DNA of 64,000 nt from Vibrio zhugei (GCF_003716875.1 NZ_CP033078.1:930001-994000); one strand, 5' to 3'. Shown: positions 44,425 through 56,229, numbered from the stretch's first letter. Made by a program: numbers and translations. Notes: generated by a model from the sequence alone, not told the origin.

Positions 44425-47400
44425 TTATTTCGCCGTGTTCGCCATCTCGGCACTAGCCTGGCTGCGAGCAGCTTGGCTACCTGCGCCTTTTGACTGATAA
44501 CGTTCCGTGCGGAATGGTGCTGCATTGATCGTTATCTCTGCCATCTCATGAGTACCCGGTGCTTTGGTCATCTCGGATGAAGCATGCAATTTATAGTGTT
44601 TCATATCGCTCGCTTTGTTGTCCGTCACTTTAACTTCTGGCGTTGCAGGTTGTGCATCTGGCGTAGCGTCAGCAGATACGGGTGCCACTGGCGTCGCACT
44701 GTCATCTACGGCTGTATCGACAACCCCTTGCTCTGTTGACTCAGCCGGTGTTTCTGTGACTGATTTTGCAACGTTATCGGTTGTCTCAACCGTGCTTTCT
44801 GCAACCTGCTGTTGAGCAACACTAGATTCAATGGTGTGCTCTTCAACATGACTGGCTACGGTTGTTTCCACCGTCACTTCTTGGGCTGGTTGCGATTTGA
44901 CTAATGGTTCTGTGGTTTGGCTCTCTTCGCGACGAATAATCACTTTACCCATTGCCATCTCAGGGAATGCAAACCCGCCTATTGGTGTGACATTTTGCTC
45001 GCTCTTCTGTTCTTGAGCTGGCTTTTCTGCCTTCGGCGTTTGTTTGGTTATGCCGTAACTTGGCATCACTTTACCCATGGCCATCTCTGGAGAGGCAACT
45101 CCACCTTTACGTAGGCGGAATGGGTTAGGGCGACGATCACGACCGCGACGACGACGTTGGCCACTGGCTCGAAGATGACGAGGAGAACGGCGATTACGAC
45201 GTTGCTTCTGTTCTTTCGGCTTATCAGCGGTGGTCTCATCGGTGGTGACTGAGGCCTCGGCTTGTGGTGCGATTGGAGCAGCGGTTTGCTCATCAAGTGT
45301 CGCTTGTACTGGCGCTTGTGCAGACACGTCCGCTTCGTCGGTGATTTTTTCGGTCACTTTCGAGTTGACACGAACCTGCTTAGTGAGTTTACGACGCTGA
45401 CGACGCTCTTTCACTTTGACATTTTTAGCGTCTGCTTGATTGTCCTTTTGCTGTGGCTTGTTATCTTGCTGAGGCGTGTGTGCTTCTTCAGCAATTTGAC
45501 GGCCCTGCTCTTGGACTTTCGTTGGCTTCGCCTCGTCATTATCGTTGTTATTACGACGATCTTGCTTAGGCTTACGATCTTGACGTGGCTTACGCTCTTG
45601 CTTAGGTTTACGGTTTTGATTGCCGTTATCCTTGTTGTCGTTCGCCGATTTATCTTGCGCAGTCGTTTCAGTGTTATTGCCTTGGCTATTTGCGTTGGCT
45701 GACTTATTACCGTTGCGACGATTTTGATTACGGTCGCGCTGTGGACGACGGCGATCATTATTATTGTCACGACGCGACTGGTGCGATTTGCTCTTGTCGT
45801 TTTGAGTGTCTTGTTTGGTGTCAGTTTGCGCTTGAGCGGTTTCAACGCTGGTCTCTTTCGCAGGTGTTGCGGTTTGAGGCTCTGGGTTTAACAGTTTTTT
45901 AAGCCCTGTGACAATGCGCGAGAACAGACCGGGTTGCGATGCGTGTTGCGCAGTGTCCGCTTTCGCAGTCTCTGGCTTCGCTTGTTTCGCAGCAGTGTTG
46001 GCCGAGTGCGAAGTGAAGCTTTTCAACACAGGCTCTTCAATGCGTTTTGGTTTCAGAGCGGCTTCGCCATTCTCTTTACTTTCCGCTTCTTTCATTTGCT
46101 CGAGTTTTTTCGGCACTAGATAAGAAAGTAAGTCGTGCTCTTCACCTTCACGAATACGCAGTACTTCGAAATGCGGCGTTTCCATATCCGAGTTAGGGAT
46201 GATGGTGATTTTGACTTCTTGGTTACGTTCAATGTGGTTGACAGAACGACGCTTCTCATTGAGTAGGTAAGACGCAATGGAGACAGGAACGACAGCCAAT
46301 ACTTGTGCTGTGTTGTCTTTTAAGGCTTCTTCTTCCACCAAACGTAATACCGATAGCGCTAAAGATTCGTTATCACGAACCACACCTGTCCCCGAACAAC
46401 GTGGACAAATATGGTGACTGGCTTCAGCCAGAGAAGGGCTTAAGCGCTGGCGAGACATTTCCAATAAACCAAAACGGGAAATACGGCCGATTTGTACGCG
46501 CGCTCGGTCCATATGAACCGCTTCACGGATACGACTTTCGACTTCGCGTTGATGGCGAACGGGCGTCATATCGATAAAGTCGATCACGACCAAACCGCCT
46601 AAATCACGCAATCGCAATTGACGGGCGATTTCATCGGCCGCTTCTAAGTTGGTATTGAGGGCCGTTTCTTCAATATCACCGCCTTTCGTTGAACGAGAGG
46701 AGTTAATATCGATCGAGGTGAGGGCTTCTGTCGGATCGATAACAATCGAACCACCTGACGGCAAACGGACTTCTCGTTGGAACGCCGATTCGATCTGGCT
46801 TTCGATTTGGAAGTGACTAAACAGAGGAACATCGCCGTCGTATTTCTTCACGCGACTGACAAAGTCAGGACGAACATCGTTGATGTGCTCCATGACACGG
46901 TCGTAAATGGTTTGGCTATCGATCATGATTTCGCCGATATCACGACGTAAATAATCACGAATCGCACGTACAACCACGTTACTTTCCTGATGGATCAGAA
47001 ACGGTGCTGGTTGAGATTTAGCCGCAACTTGAATACGTTCCCAAAGGTTGGTGAGATAACCAAAGTCACTGGCGAGATCTTCCGCACTTTTGCCCACGCC
47101 AGCCGTACGTACAATAATGCCTTTATCTTTAGGCAAAGTGTCGATGGCCGCTTTCAATGCTGTGCGCTCTTCACCTTCGATACGACGTGAAATGCCGCCC
47201 GCTTTCGGGTTATTTGGCATAAGAACCAAGTAGCTTCCCGCTAACGAAATCATCGTTGTTAGGGCCGCGCCTTTACTACCACGTTCTTCTTTCTCTACTT
47301 GAACAATAACTTCTTGGCCTTCTTTAAGCACTTCTTTGATGCTTGGTCGGCCTTTAAAAGTGTATCCAGAGGGAAAGTATTCGCGTGCTATTTCTTTAAG

Positions 47401-47607
47401 AGGAAGGAAACCGTGTCGTTCTGCGCCATAGTCGACGAACGCTGCTTCCAAGCTTGGTTCAATGCGGGTAATACGTCCTTTGTATATGTTTGATTTCTTA
47501 GATTCATGTCCTGGACTTTCGATGTCCAAGTCGAACAAACGTTGGCCATCAACCAACGCGACACGCATCTCTTCTTTCTGAGTTGCGTTAATTAGCATTC
47601 TTTTCAT
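44425..47607 (-). CDS. rne: Ribonuclease E
   Basis: 1060 residues. The catalytic half (1-530) has an S1 domain ([35 protein letters not shown]), a 5' sensor and DNase I-like region with metal-binding Asp residues in [14 protein letters not shown] and VVIDFIDM, and the zinc-link CPRCSGTG. The C-terminal scaffold is long, charged and low in complexity (runs of RNRR, DNKD, QDRK), then two copies of PEMAMGKV and an acidic Val/Thr/Glu-rich tail. It initiates mRNA decay and processes rRNA and tRNA, and organises the degradosome. It is divergent from rluC, as in E. coli. Confidence 0.96.
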   Translation of the reverse strand: MKRMLINATQKEEMRVALVDGQRLFDLDIESPGHESKKSNIYKGRITRIEPSLEAAFVDYGAERHGFLPLKEIAREYFPSGYTFKGRPSIKEVLKEGQEVIVQVEKEERGSKGAALTTMISLAGSYLVLMPNNPKAGGISRRIEGEERTALKAAIDTLPKDKGIIVRTAGVGKSAEDLASDFGYLTNLWERIQVAAKSQPAPFLIHQESNVVVRAIRDYLRRDIGEIMIDSQTIYDRVMEHINDVRPDFVSRVKKYDGDVPLFSHFQIESQIESAFQREVRLPSGGSIVIDPTEALTSIDINSSRSTKGGDIEETALNTNLEAADEIARQLRLRDLGGLVVIDFIDMTPVRHQREVESRIREAVHMDRARVQIGRISRFGLLEMSRQRLSPSLAEASHHICPRCSGTGVVRDNESLALSVLRLVEEEALKDNTAQVLAVVPVSIASYLLNEKRRSVNHIERNQEVKITIIPNSDMETPHFEVLRIREGEEHDLLSYLVPKKLEQMKEAESKENGEAALKPKRIEEPVLKSFTSHSANTAAKQAKPETAKADTAQHASQPGLFSRIVTGLKKLLNPEPQTATPAKETSVETAQAQTDTKQDTQNDKSKSHQSRRDNNNDRRRPQRDRNQNRRNGNKSANANSQGNNTETTAQDKSANDNKDNGNQNRKPKQERKPRQDRKPKQDRRNNNDNDEAKPTKVQEQGRQIAEEAHTPQQDNKPQQKDNQADAKNVKVKERRQRRKLTKQVRVNSKVTEKITDEADVSAQAPVQATLDEQTAAPIAPQAEASVTTDETTADKPKEQKQRRNRRSPRHLRASGQRRRRGRDRRPNPFRLRKGGVASPEMAMGKVMPSYGITKQTPKAEKPAQEQKSEQNVTPIGGFAFPEMAMGKVIIRREESQTTEPLVKSQPAQEVTVETTVASHVEEHTIESSVAQQQVAESTVETTDNVAKSVTETPAESTEQGVVDTAVDDSATPVAPVSADATPDAQPATPEVKVTDNKASDMKHYKLHASSEMTKAPGTHEMAEITINAAPFRTERYQSKGAGSQAARSQASAEMANTAK

Positions 47608-48000
47608 TGAAAAAATCTCATTATCTTTATCTTTTGTTTTGATTTTTGTTCTTGCTGCTTTGAGCCGTTTTCAAGGTGCCTGATCCCATGGCTTATCGGT
47701 ACAGCCTCCCGGCTGGAGGGATGCTCGTGGGCACTTCAGTTACCACAGACAAATAAAACGCCTGTGATCCGCGGATTTATGCGGTAGATACTCAGCATGA
47801 AAAAGCGATGAGTAGAGCAGCAAGAGGGCGTTAACTAACCGTGTCTTACGCCACTTGCTGCACATTAGTTTTCGGCCTGTTACTCATTTCATTGTGTATG
47901 AGAGAGGCACGGAAAAAATAGAACCGAACAATCCTCATAGACAGGTGTGAACTATAGCAGTGACTGCGTAACTCAGCAATCTGCTTTATAAGAAAGCGAG
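47608..48000 (-). promoter_or_regulatory. Probable rne 5' untranslated leader
   Basis: 615 bp separate rne and rluC. A stable hairpin lies at about 47700-47725 (CCTCC-CGGCT-GGAGG) within a structured stretch upstream of the rne start. In gammaproteobacteria the rne leader binds RNase E for feedback control of its own mRNA; the same is inferred here. The exact ends are not defined. Confidence 0.45.
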
Positions 48001-48222
48001 AAAAATTTTGTTTCATTGCGCAAAAATTGACAACTTCCTCTTTCAGCAATAAAAATCACGGTAGAAACCGACTCAGTCCGTTCGTTAGTTTTACTGATTT
48101 TTTGCTGAATTTGGAAACTTAATTTCTCATTTTCTAGGTGTTCGACGTGATTTTAGTGAAAAAGTGAAATTTATCTAAATCCGAAATATGCATTTACACG
48201 GTTTGCAGTTAGAATACGCGAC

Positions 48223-49176
48223 ATGAGTGAGATAAGAACCCAAGTCCAACTTGTCGATATTGACGACGATATGGCTGGTCAACGCATCGATAATTTTTTG
48301 CGTAACCAATTAAAAACTGTTCCTAAGAGTATGATTTATCGGATCGTGCGTAAGGGAGAGGTGCGCGTAAATAAAAAGCGTGTCAAAGCCGAATACAAAT
48401 TGATGGCTGGAGACACGGTACGTGTCCCGCCGGTGACCATTCAAACGGATGAGTCTAAGCAGGATGCACCAGTCAGCACCAAGCTCAATAAAGTGGCAGA
48501 GCTCGAGCAGCGCATCATTTTCGAAGATGAGCATATGCTGATTTTGAATAAGCCATCGGGTACGGCCGTTCATTGTGGCAGCGGTCTGAAGTTTGGTGCG
48601 ATTGAAGCGTTACGCGCTTTACGCCCTCAAGCGCGATTTTTAGAATTAGTGCATCGTATTGACCGAGATACTTCGGGCATTTTGTTGGTCGCAAAGAAGC
48701 GCTCAGCACTGCGTCATTTACAAGCTCAATTTCGCGAAAAAACCGTGCGTAAATACTATTTCGCACTGGTGATGGGGCAATGGAAAAACAGCTGTAAAGT
48801 CGTAAAAGCCCCGTTGCTGAAAAATGATGTTAACAGTATTGTTCGCGTCAATCCAAACGGTAAAGCGTCTGAAACACGGTTTAAAATACTCGAGAAATTT
48901 AAAGATGCGACACTGATACAAGCGAGCCCGGTTACCGGTCGTACGCATCAGATTCGGGTACATACTCAATATACAGGCCATCCGATCGCTTGGGACGACC
49001 GCTATGGTGATCCTCGTTTTGATGCGTACACCGCGCAATTTGGTATTCAACGGCTCTTTTTACATGCGGCGAATATTCAATTTGTTCATCCAGGGTCGAA
49101 TGAAAAAATGGACATCAGTGCGCCATTAGAAGAGCGCTTAGAAAAAGCGCTCGCTCGTTTGAGAAATGACCACTAA
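48223..49176 (+). CDS. rluC: 23S rRNA pseudouridine synthase RluC
   Basis: 317 residues. An N-terminal S4 RNA-binding domain (GQRIDNFLRNQLKTVPKSMIYRIVRKGEVRVNKKRVKAEYKLMAGD) is followed by the RluA-type catalytic domain with Asp in HRIDRDTSGILLVAKK and GRTHQIRVHTQYTGHPIAWDDRYG. RluC modifies U955, U2504 and U2580 of 23S rRNA in E. coli. It is divergent from rne and convergent with maf, the conserved arrangement. Confidence 0.95.
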   Translation: MSEIRTQVQLVDIDDDMAGQRIDNFLRNQLKTVPKSMIYRIVRKGEVRVNKKRVKAEYKLMAGDTVRVPPVTIQTDESKQDAPVSTKLNKVAELEQRIIFEDEHMLILNKPSGTAVHCGSGLKFGAIEALRALRPQARFLELVHRIDRDTSGILLVAKKRSALRHLQAQFREKTVRKYYFALVMGQWKNSCKVVKAPLLKNDVNSIVRVNPNGKASETRFKILEKFKDATLIQASPVTGRTHQIRVHTQYTGHPIAWDDRYGDPRFDAYTAQFGIQRLFLHAANIQFVHPGSNEKMDISAPLEERLEKALARLRNDH

Positions 49177-49215
49177 AACCTGACTTATTATGGTTTTTTA
49201 GATTTTTTTATACGC

Positions 49216-49797
49216 TTATATCGCTCGTATACCGTGTTTTTCTAACAGTTTCGTCAGCTGAATCAGTGGTAAGCCGATCAAACTGTTAGGGTCATCACCT
49301 TCTAAGCGTTCAAATAACGTGATACCAAGACCTTCGCATTTGAAGCTTCCAGCGCAATATAACGGTTGCTCTTTACGGACGTAGTTCTCAGCCATATCTC
49401 GGGTGAGCTGACGAAAGTGAACATTGAAGGTATCTAACACCACATCACACTCATGGGTGTGATTGTTGTAAACGGCTAAGCCCGTGTAAAAAGTGATGCA
49501 CTGGCCACTTTGGTTCATCAATTGCTCGATGGCTTTTTCTGCAGTATGGGGTTTGCCTATAATGGTATTATTGACCACACAAACTTGATCGCTGCCAATG
49601 ATGAGGCTGGGCTCGCTGAGTTGACAAGATTGCGCTTTGTTTTGCGCTAACCGTTGAACGAGATCGGCCGCTTGCTCATGGTCGAGTGGGCTTTCATCAC
49701 ACTCAGGACTTGCTGTAATAAACGGTAATCCCAATTTTTTGAGTAACTCTTGGCGGAATGGGGATGTGGACGATAAAACGAGTTGGTAATTTGGCAT
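49216..49797 (-). CDS. yceF: Maf/YceF-family nucleotide pyrophosphatase
   Basis: 193 residues. The N-terminal SSTSPFRQELLKKLGLPF is the Maf signature; ESPLDHEQAADLVQRLAQNKA, IIGSDQVCVVNN and GKPHTAEKAIEQLMNQSGQ follow. Maf proteins hydrolyse non-canonical nucleotides; the YceF subgroup, in this gene position, prefers m7GTP in E. coli. It is on the opposite strand, just after rluC, and divergent from yceD. Confidence 0.92.
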   Translation of the reverse strand: MPNYQLVLSSTSPFRQELLKKLGLPFITASPECDESPLDHEQAADLVQRLAQNKAQSCQLSEPSLIIGSDQVCVVNNTIIGKPHTAEKAIEQLMNQSGQCITFYTGLAVYNNHTHECDVVLDTFNVHFRQLTRDMAENYVRKEQPLYCAGSFKCEGLGITLFERLEGDDPNSLIGLPLIQLTKLLEKHGIRAI

Positions 49798-49943
49798 TTT
49801 AATTTACAATGATGAAAAGTGACGAGACGGATATCTTAATGGATTCGAGCTCGAATAACTACTGACGCGAAAAGGGAAAAAAAACGAAGTTTTTTGCCTT
49901 TTTCTTTGACTAAATATGTTTTGGAAGATAATATTCTCGCCCT

Positions 49944-50468
49944 ATGCAAAAGGTAAAAATACCGCGGACGGTTGATCCCGGCAAAGCCGCTCAGAAACGT
50001 CTAGACTACGATGGCATCATCCAAGTCAGTCTTTTAAAGCGCCTCGCAGAATCAGTCGCCAGCGTTAAACGCGATGCTCAAGTTACATTGTCATTTGGGT
50101 TGGATGAGCAGCGACTCGTTGTTATCTCTGGTAAAGCTAACATCGATGTAGACTTAGAATGTCAACGCTGTAATCAGGTTTTCGCATACGAATGCGATGT
50201 CGAATTCACTTATACGCCTTATTTTAGTGCGAAAAGCGAAGAAGACGCACCGGAAGAGTATGATTTGGTAGATCTAAACGAATACGGTGAAGTAGACCTT
50301 ATCCAGTTAATCGAAGATGAACTCATCCTCGGTTTGCCTCATATTGCCATGCACGATGAGTCTGAATGTAGCGTTGATTCAAACAATTTGGTATTTGGTG
50401 AGCTTCCAACAGATGTTGCCGAAGACAAACCGAATCCATTCGATGTTTTAAAAAGTTTGAAGAAATAA
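49944..50468 (+). CDS. yceD: YceD-family protein (DUF177), 23S rRNA accumulation protein
   Basis: 174 residues with the family's CQRCNQVFAYEC motif in the middle and an acidic C-terminal half ending EDKPNPFDVLKSLKK. YceD is linked to 23S rRNA accumulation and is always cotranscribed with rpmF. rpmF begins 33 bp after its stop. Confidence 0.93.
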   Translation: MQKVKIPRTVDPGKAAQKRLDYDGIIQVSLLKRLAESVASVKRDAQVTLSFGLDEQRLVVISGKANIDVDLECQRCNQVFAYECDVEFTYTPYFSAKSEEDAPEEYDLVDLNEYGEVDLIQLIEDELILGLPHIAMHDESECSVDSNNLVFGELPTDVAEDKPNPFDVLKSLKK

Positions 50469-50501
50469 TTTCAAACATTACTTAACATAGGAGTAGGGTC
50501 A

Positions 50502-50672
50502 ATGGCCGTACAAAAAAACCGTAAAACACGTTCTAAACGTGGCATGCGTCGTTCACACGATGCGCTTACTACAGCTGCCCTATCTGTAGATGCGACATCA
50601 GGTGAAACTCACCTACGTCACAACGTGACTGCTGACGGTTACTACCGTGGCAAAAAGGTTATCAACAAGTAA
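50502..50672 (+). CDS. rpmF: 50S ribosomal protein L32
   Basis: 56 residues, [21 protein letters not shown]..., the standard L32 start, with TAGGAG upstream. It is too short to appear in many raw gene lists. It lies between yceD and plsX in the conserved rpmF-fab operon. Confidence 0.97.
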   Translation: MAVQKNRKTRSKRGMRRSHDALTTAALSVDATSGETHLRHNVTADGYYRGKKVINK

Positions 50673-50681
50673 GGTTGACCT

Positions 50682-51707
50682 TTGCGTAATTTAACCGTTG
50701 CACTTGATGCAATGGGCGGTGACTTCGGTCCCCGTGTAACAGTGCCTGCCGCCGTGCAGGCACTGTCGCTTTTCCCAGAGCTAAAAGTGTTTCTAATAGG
50801 CGATCAAGCACAAATCGCCCATCAACTGTCCCTGCTCGATTGCCAGCCGAGTACTCGTTTGAGTATTATGCATAGCGATCACGTCATTTCTGATTCTATC
50901 AAACCCTCATTTGCGTTACGCCATAGTGCCAATACTTCAATGAATATGGCCATAGATTGTGTAGCAAATGGTGAAGTGGATGCCTGTGTCAGTGGTGGTA
51001 ATACCGGTGCACTGATGGCATTGTCACGATTTCGTCTTAAAGTATTACCTGGGGTTGATAGGCCTGCCTTAGTCTCAGCACTGCCAACGGCAACAGGCAA
51101 TAAAACCTGGATGTTAGATCTGGGTGCGAATGTCTCCAGCGACGCCGACTCTTTATTTCAGTATGCTGTTATGGGAGCCGCTTTAGCCGAAGAACATTTA
51201 GGACGTCCTGCGCGTGTGGCGATATTGAATATTGGTGCCGAAGAAATTAAAGGCAATGATTTGGTCAAACGTTGTTCTGAAATGTTAAGTCAGACACAAT
51301 CGATAAACTATGTTGGCTATATTGAGAGTAATCAGATACTTTTAGATAAAGCTGATGTTATTGTCAGTGATGGATTTGTTGGTAATATTTGTTTAAAAGC
51401 GTGTGAAGGGACGGCACAACTTTTTATTGATAAGCTGAAAGCGAAATTTTCAGTTTCATCCATAAAGGGTTGGGTGGCTCGGAAATTGTTTGCAGATTTA
51501 TTTATTGAGCTAAAAACACTGAACCCCGACCAGTATAACGGTGCAAGTTTGCTAGGATTGCGCGGCATTGTCATAAAAAGTCACGGAAGCGCTGACGTAC
51601 ACGCTGTTGTAAATGCAATTTCTGAAGCGGTACACGAAATCAAACGACAAGTACCCAGCCGGATAAGCGATCGTTTGGAAGCGATTTTACTCGAGAGGCA
51701 TCATTAG
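50682..51707 (+). CDS. plsX: Phosphate acyltransferase PlsX
   Basis: 341 residues from a TTG start 9 bp after rpmF. The motifs [61 protein letters not shown] and [17 protein letters not shown] are typical. It converts acyl-ACP to acyl-phosphate for PlsY in phospholipid synthesis. fabH follows 5 bp after the stop. Confidence 0.96.
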   Translation: MRNLTVALDAMGGDFGPRVTVPAAVQALSLFPELKVFLIGDQAQIAHQLSLLDCQPSTRLSIMHSDHVISDSIKPSFALRHSANTSMNMAIDCVANGEVDACVSGGNTGALMALSRFRLKVLPGVDRPALVSALPTATGNKTWMLDLGANVSSDADSLFQYAVMGAALAEEHLGRPARVAILNIGAEEIKGNDLVKRCSEMLSQTQSINYVGYIESNQILLDKADVIVSDGFVGNICLKACEGTAQLFIDKLKAKFSVSSIKGWVARKLFADLFIELKTLNPDQYNGASLLGLRGIVIKSHGSADVHAVVNAISEAVHEIKRQVPSRISDRLEAILLERHH

Positions 51708-51712
51708 TCTTC

Positions 51713-52663
51713 ATGTATAGCAAAATTTTAGGTACAGGCAGCTACCTGCCATCTCAGATTCGCTCAAACGCGGACTTAGAGAAAATGGTAGACACAAGTG
51801 ATGAGTGGATTGTGACTCGCACTGGTATTCGCGAGCGACGCATTGCCCAGCAGAACGAGTCTGTTGCTGATATGGCAACGATTGCAGCTAAAAACGCCAT
51901 TGATATGGCTGGCATCGATAAGAACGACATTGATATGATCATTGTCGCCACGACGAGTGGCAGTCATGCTTTTCCATCGTCTGCGTGTCAGGTGCAAGGC
52001 AACCTTGGTATTAAAGGCTGTCCCGCATTTGATATAGCGGCCGCATGTTCTGGGTTTGTTTATGGGCTATCGATCGCGGATCAACATATAAAATCGGGTA
52101 TGTGTAAGAAGGTTTTAGTGATTGGTGCGGATGCGCTGTCTAAAACGTGTGATCCAACGGATCGTTCTACCATCATTTTGTTTGGTGACGCTGCCGGTGC
52201 TGTTGTGCTCGGGGCTAGCGAAGAACCCGGCATTTTGTCGACACATATCTATGCTGATGGCCAGTTCGGTGAACTACTGAGTCTTGAAAACCCAGAAAAT
52301 GGGGGAGATTCAGACAAATGGTTACACATGGTTGGGAATGAAGTCTTTAAAGTGGCGGTTAATCAGTTGTCTAAACTGGTTAAAACAACGCTAGCAGCGA
52401 ATAATATGGATAAAAGCGAATTGGATTGGCTGGTGCCACACCAAGCGAACTTGCGTATTATTTCTGCCACTGCGAAAAAATTATCCCTACCGATGGATCA
52501 AGTCGTCGTGACACTTGACCGCCATGGTAACACGTCAGCTGCGACGGTGCCGACGGCACTGGATGAAGCGGTACGTGATAACCGTATTAAACGCGGCCAA
52601 ACTTTGTTACTTGAAGCGTTTGGTGGTGGATTTACTTGGGGCTCAGCCCTAGTGAAATTTTAA
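51713..52663 (+). CDS. fabH: Beta-ketoacyl-ACP synthase III
   Basis: 316 residues. The catalytic Cys is in [14 protein letters not shown], His in [11 protein letters not shown] and Asn in [15 protein letters not shown]. It condenses acetyl-CoA with malonyl-ACP to start fatty-acid synthesis. It lies in the plsX-fabH-fabD-fabG series. Confidence 0.97.
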   Translation: MYSKILGTGSYLPSQIRSNADLEKMVDTSDEWIVTRTGIRERRIAQQNESVADMATIAAKNAIDMAGIDKNDIDMIIVATTSGSHAFPSSACQVQGNLGIKGCPAFDIAAACSGFVYGLSIADQHIKSGMCKKVLVIGADALSKTCDPTDRSTIILFGDAAGAVVLGASEEPGILSTHIYADGQFGELLSLENPENGGDSDKWLHMVGNEVFKVAVNQLSKLVKTTLAANNMDKSELDWLVPHQANLRIISATAKKLSLPMDQVVVTLDRHGNTSAATVPTALDEAVRDNRIKRGQTLLLEAFGGGFTWGSALVKF

Positions 52664-52735
52664 GTACTCTATTCGATAGCATAAGCCGTGTCTGATTCAC
52701 TGCTTATGCTTTTATTTTGCGAAAGGAAATATAGA

Positions 52736-53659
52736 ATGAGCAAATTTGCTATCGTCTTTCCCGGTCAAGGTTCACAAGCCGTCGGTATGCTGGCAGAACT
52801 GGGTGACCAATATGAGGTGGTAAAACAGACCTTCGCTGAAGCGTCTGATGCCTTGGGCTATGATTTATGGTCATTGGTTCAAAATGGCCCTGCAGAAGAT
52901 CTCAATGAAACCTTCCGTACACAGCCTGCTTTATTAGCATCGTCTGTTGCTATCTGGCGTGTATGGCAAGAGCAGGGGCTTGAGCAACCTGAACTTCTTG
53001 CTGGACATAGTCTAGGGGAATATTCAGCGTTAGTGTGTGCTGGCGTGATCGATTTCAAAGAAGCGATTCGTTTAGTTCAGTTGCGCGGTCAATTGATGCA
53101 ACAAGCAGTTCCTGCAGGCGTCGGCGCAATGTATGCCATTATTGGTTTAGCCGATGATGCCGTTGCAAAAGCCTGTGAAGACGCAGCACAAGGTGCGGTG
53201 GTTTCTCCGGTGAACTTTAACTCACCAGGTCAAGTTGTGATTGCTGGTGAAAAAGAAGCCGTTGAGCGTGCGGGCGCGTTATGTAAAGAAGCGGGCGCTA
53301 AGCGTGCGTTGCCTTTACCTGTCTCGGTACCTTCTCACTGTGCGTTGATGAAGCCTGCAGCGGATAAATTGGCTGAAGCGTTGAATGCGATTGAGTTTCA
53401 TGAACCGACGTTACCTGTAATTAATAACGTGGATGTTGCAGCAGAAACATCACCGGAAAAAATTAAAGACGCATTAGTCCGTCAACTCTACAGTCCAGTT
53501 CGTTGGACTGAAGGCGTACAAGCCATGCATGAGCAAGGCGTCGAAAAGTTGATCGAGATGGGACCTGGTAAGGTGTTAACTGGATTAACCAAACGTATTG
53601 TTAAAGCGCTTGATGCAGCCGCAGTAAATAATGTGGCAACACTCGATGCGGTTAAGTAA
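52736..53659 (+). CDS. fabD: Malonyl-CoA:ACP transacylase
   Basis: 307 residues from ATG 52736 (AAAGGAAA upstream; an upstream in-frame ATG is not conserved). FAIVFPGQGSQAVGML begins the protein; the nucleophile Ser is in LAGHSLGEYSALV and the active-site His in PVSVPSHCALMKPAA. It transfers malonyl from CoA to ACP. Confidence 0.97.
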   Translation: MSKFAIVFPGQGSQAVGMLAELGDQYEVVKQTFAEASDALGYDLWSLVQNGPAEDLNETFRTQPALLASSVAIWRVWQEQGLEQPELLAGHSLGEYSALVCAGVIDFKEAIRLVQLRGQLMQQAVPAGVGAMYAIIGLADDAVAKACEDAAQGAVVSPVNFNSPGQVVIAGEKEAVERAGALCKEAGAKRALPLPVSVPSHCALMKPAADKLAEALNAIEFHEPTLPVINNVDVAAETSPEKIKDALVRQLYSPVRWTEGVQAMHEQGVEKLIEMGPGKVLTGLTKRIVKALDAAAVNNVATLDAVK

Positions 53660-53676
53660 AGAATAGGAAGCGAAAC

Positions 53677-54423
53677 ATGAGTACTTTCATGAGCCTCGAA
53701 GGCAAAGTAGCCTTGGTGACAGGCGCAAGTCGTGGTATTGGTAAAGCGATTGCTGAGTTATTGGTTGAACGCGGTGCAACCGTGATCGGTACGGCAACCA
53801 GTGAAAATGGTGCCCAATCGATTGATGCTTATCTTGGTGACAAGGGTAAAGGGTTAGCACTAAATGTGACTGATCCAGCATCTATTGAAGCGGTATTAAA
53901 AAATATTGGTGATGAATTTGGTAGCGTGGACATTTTAGTTAACAATGCTGGCATCACTCGTGATAATCTGTTGATGCGGATGAAAGATGATGAGTGGACA
54001 GATATTTTGGACACAAATCTAACGTCTATCTTCCGTATGTCAAAAGCGGTACTACGTGGCATGATGAAAAAGCGCCATGGTCGTATTATTAACATCGGTT
54101 CCGTTGTTGGTACTATGGGTAACGCTGGCCAAGCAAACTATGCAGCAGCGAAGGCGGGTGTGATTGGTTTTACTAAATCAATGGCGCGTGAAGTGGCTTC
54201 TCGTGGCGTAACTGTGAATACGGTTGCTCCTGGTTTTATCGAAACAGATATGACTAAAGCACTCAATGATGACCAGCGCGCCGCAACACTGGCACAAGTT
54301 CCTGCTGGTCGTTTAGGCGACCCTCGTGAGATTGCTTCAGCAGTGGTATTTTTAGCCTCTGAGGAAGCAGGATACATGACTGGCGAAACATTGCACGTTA
54401 ATGGCGGCATGTATATGGTTTAA
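53677..54423 (+). CDS. fabG: 3-oxoacyl-ACP reductase
   Basis: 248 residues; the ATG has AGGA 8-10 bp upstream. A start four codons later would give the usual 244-residue length. SDR fold: VTGASRGIGKAIAELL (NADP loop), NNAGITRDN, catalytic Ser in INIGSVVGTMG, and YAAAKAG (Tyr-Lys). It reduces beta-ketoacyl-ACP. Confidence 0.97.
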   Translation: MSTFMSLEGKVALVTGASRGIGKAIAELLVERGATVIGTATSENGAQSIDAYLGDKGKGLALNVTDPASIEAVLKNIGDEFGSVDILVNNAGITRDNLLMRMKDDEWTDILDTNLTSIFRMSKAVLRGMMKKRHGRIINIGSVVGTMGNAGQANYAAAKAGVIGFTKSMAREVASRGVTVNTVAPGFIETDMTKALNDDQRAATLAQVPAGRLGDPREIASAVVFLASEEAGYMTGETLHVNGGMYMV

Positions 54424-54655
54424 GACCATTTCTATACTGAGTTCGGAGAAAATATATGATAGACTTCGGATTCAATTTAGCGTTGAAATAAGTTTGTATA
54501 TTATTTATGCATGACTTATATCAATATTGGTATGAATTTCGGTTAAAATCGTCAAAATTGTGGTTTGACCAGCAAGGTCCCCCTTGCAACTTTCCCTAGT
54601 TCTAATACACTACGGGAACATCGCATTAGGCGAAATCTGTAAAGGAAAAGAAAAA

Positions 54656-54892
54656 ATGAGCAACTTCGAAGAACGCGTAAAGAAAATCATTGTTGAACAG
54701 CTAGGTGTAGACGAAGCAGAAGTGAAAAACGAAGCTTCTTTCGTTGAAGATCTAGGTGCTGATTCTCTAGACACTGTAGAGCTAGTAATGGCTCTTGAAG
54801 AAGAATTCGACACTGAGATTCCTGATGAAGAAGCAGAGAAAATCACTACTGTTCAAGCTGCAATCGACTACGTGACCAGCAACGCTCAGTAA
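54656..54892 (+). CDS. acpP: Acyl carrier protein
   Basis: 78 residues from ATG 54656 (AAAGGAAAAG upstream; a longer frame is open but not conserved). The phosphopantetheine Ser is in [18 protein letters not shown]. The 232-bp gap before it suggests a separate acpP promoter, as in E. coli. A strong terminator follows. Confidence 0.98.
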   Translation: MSNFEERVKKIIVEQLGVDEAEVKNEASFVEDLGADSLDTVELVMALEEEFDTEIPDEEAEKITTVQAAIDYVTSNAQ

Positions 54893-54902
54893 TTTCTCTC
54901 CC

Positions 54903-54932
54903 CAGGCGGCCCTCTGGCCGCCTGAGTTTTTT
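54903..54932 (+). terminator. Rho-independent terminator after acpP
   Basis: CAGGCGGCC-CTCT-GGCCGCCTG followed by a T run. It may allow partial readthrough into fabF. Confidence 0.9.
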
Positions 54933-54984
54933 ATAACTCATCTATTACCTCTCATAGAATTTCTTGATTCCGGAGAATATGATC

Positions 54985-56229
54985 GTGTCCAAGCGTCGTG
55001 TCGTTGTCACTGGCATGGGTATGTTGTCACCTGTTGGCAACACTGTAGAATCATCTTGGAAAGCCCTGCTAGCTGGTCAAAGTGGTATTGTTAATATCGA
55101 ACACTTTGATACTACTAATTTTTCTACTCAATTCGCGGGTCTCGTTAAAGACTTCAATTGCGAAGAGTACATGTCCAAAAAAGATGCACGTAAAATGGAT
55201 TTATTTATCCAATACGGTATCGCTGCTGGTATCCAGGCATTGGATGATTCTAATCTAGAAATTACTGACGATAATGCTGCTCGTGTGGGTGTCGCTATCG
55301 GTTCAGGGATTGGCGGATTAGAACTTATCGAAAAAGGCCATGATGCTCTTATTGAAAAAGGCCCTCGTAAAGTCAGTCCCTTCTTTGTTCCTTCAACTAT
55401 TGTCAATATGGTTGCGGGTAACCTCTCTATCATGCGCGGTTTACGTGGTCCTAATATTGCGATTTCAACCGCATGTACGACGGGTTTGCATAACATTGGC
55501 CACGCGGCTCGTATGATCGCTTATGGCGATGTCGATGCTATGGTTGCTGGTGGTGCGGAAAAAGCATCAACAGAGCTAGGTATGGCTGGTTTCGGTGCAG
55601 CAAAAGCGCTGTCTACACGTAATGACGATCCTCAGAAAGCGTCTCGTCCATGGGATAAAGGCCGTGATGGTTTTGTTCTTGGTGACGGTGCTGGCATGAT
55701 GGTACTTGAAGAGTACGAACATGCAAAAGCACGTGGTGCGAAGATTTACGCTGAAATTGTCGGTTTTGGTATGTCAGGTGATGCGTATCACATGACCAAA
55801 CCGACCGAAGACGGTTCCGGCGGTGCATTAGCGATGTCGGCTGCCATGCGTGATGCCAATATCGATGGTACACAAATCGGTTATGTCAATGCACACGGTA
55901 CCTCAACGCCCGCAGGTGATGTCGCAGAAATTCGCGGTATCAAACTTGCTTTAGGCGAAGAAGGCTCTAAACAAGTGCTCGTTTCTTCAACTAAATCGAT
56001 GACTGGCCACCTTCTTGGTGCCGCTGGTTCTGTAGAAGCGATTGTGACAGTGCTTTCACTGGTTGATCAAATTGTGCCTCCAACGATTAACCTCGATGAT
56101 CCAGAAGACGATTTGGATATCGATCTCGTGCCGAACAAGGCGCGTAAAGTCGAAGGAATGGAGTACGCGATGTGTAACTCATTTGGATTCGGTGGTACGA
56201 ACGGCTCACTGATCTTCAAACGCATCTAA
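54985..56229 (+). CDS. fabF: Beta-ketoacyl-ACP synthase II
   Basis: 414 residues from GTG 54985 ([25 protein letters not shown]), chosen because CGGAG lies 9 bp upstream and the product aligns with E. coli FabF; an ATG two codons earlier is only 3 bp from that site. The catalytic Cys is in [11 protein letters not shown], His in [11 protein letters not shown] and [17 protein letters not shown]. It elongates acyl-ACP and mediates thermal control of unsaturated fatty acids. Confidence 0.96.
   Translation: MSKRRVVVTGMGMLSPVGNTVESSWKALLAGQSGIVNIEHFDTTNFSTQFAGLVKDFNCEEYMSKKDARKMDLFIQYGIAAGIQALDDSNLEITDDNAARVGVAIGSGIGGLELIEKGHDALIEKGPRKVSPFFVPSTIVNMVAGNLSIMRGLRGPNIAISTACTTGLHNIGHAARMIAYGDVDAMVAGGAEKASTELGMAGFGAAKALSTRNDDPQKASRPWDKGRDGFVLGDGAGMMVLEEYEHAKARGAKIYAEIVGFGMSGDAYHMTKPTEDGSGGALAMSAAMRDANIDGTQIGYVNAHGTSTPAGDVAEIRGIKLALGEEGSKQVLVSSTKSMTGHLLGAAGSVEAIVTVLSLVDQIVPPTINLDDPEDDLDIDLVPNKARKVEGMEYAMCNSFGFGGTNGSLIFKRI

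Noticed and set aside
45262-45845. Long open frames on both other frames across the rne scaffold
   Set aside because: Shadow frames caused by the repetitive, Arg/Asp/Gln-rich coding of RNase E.
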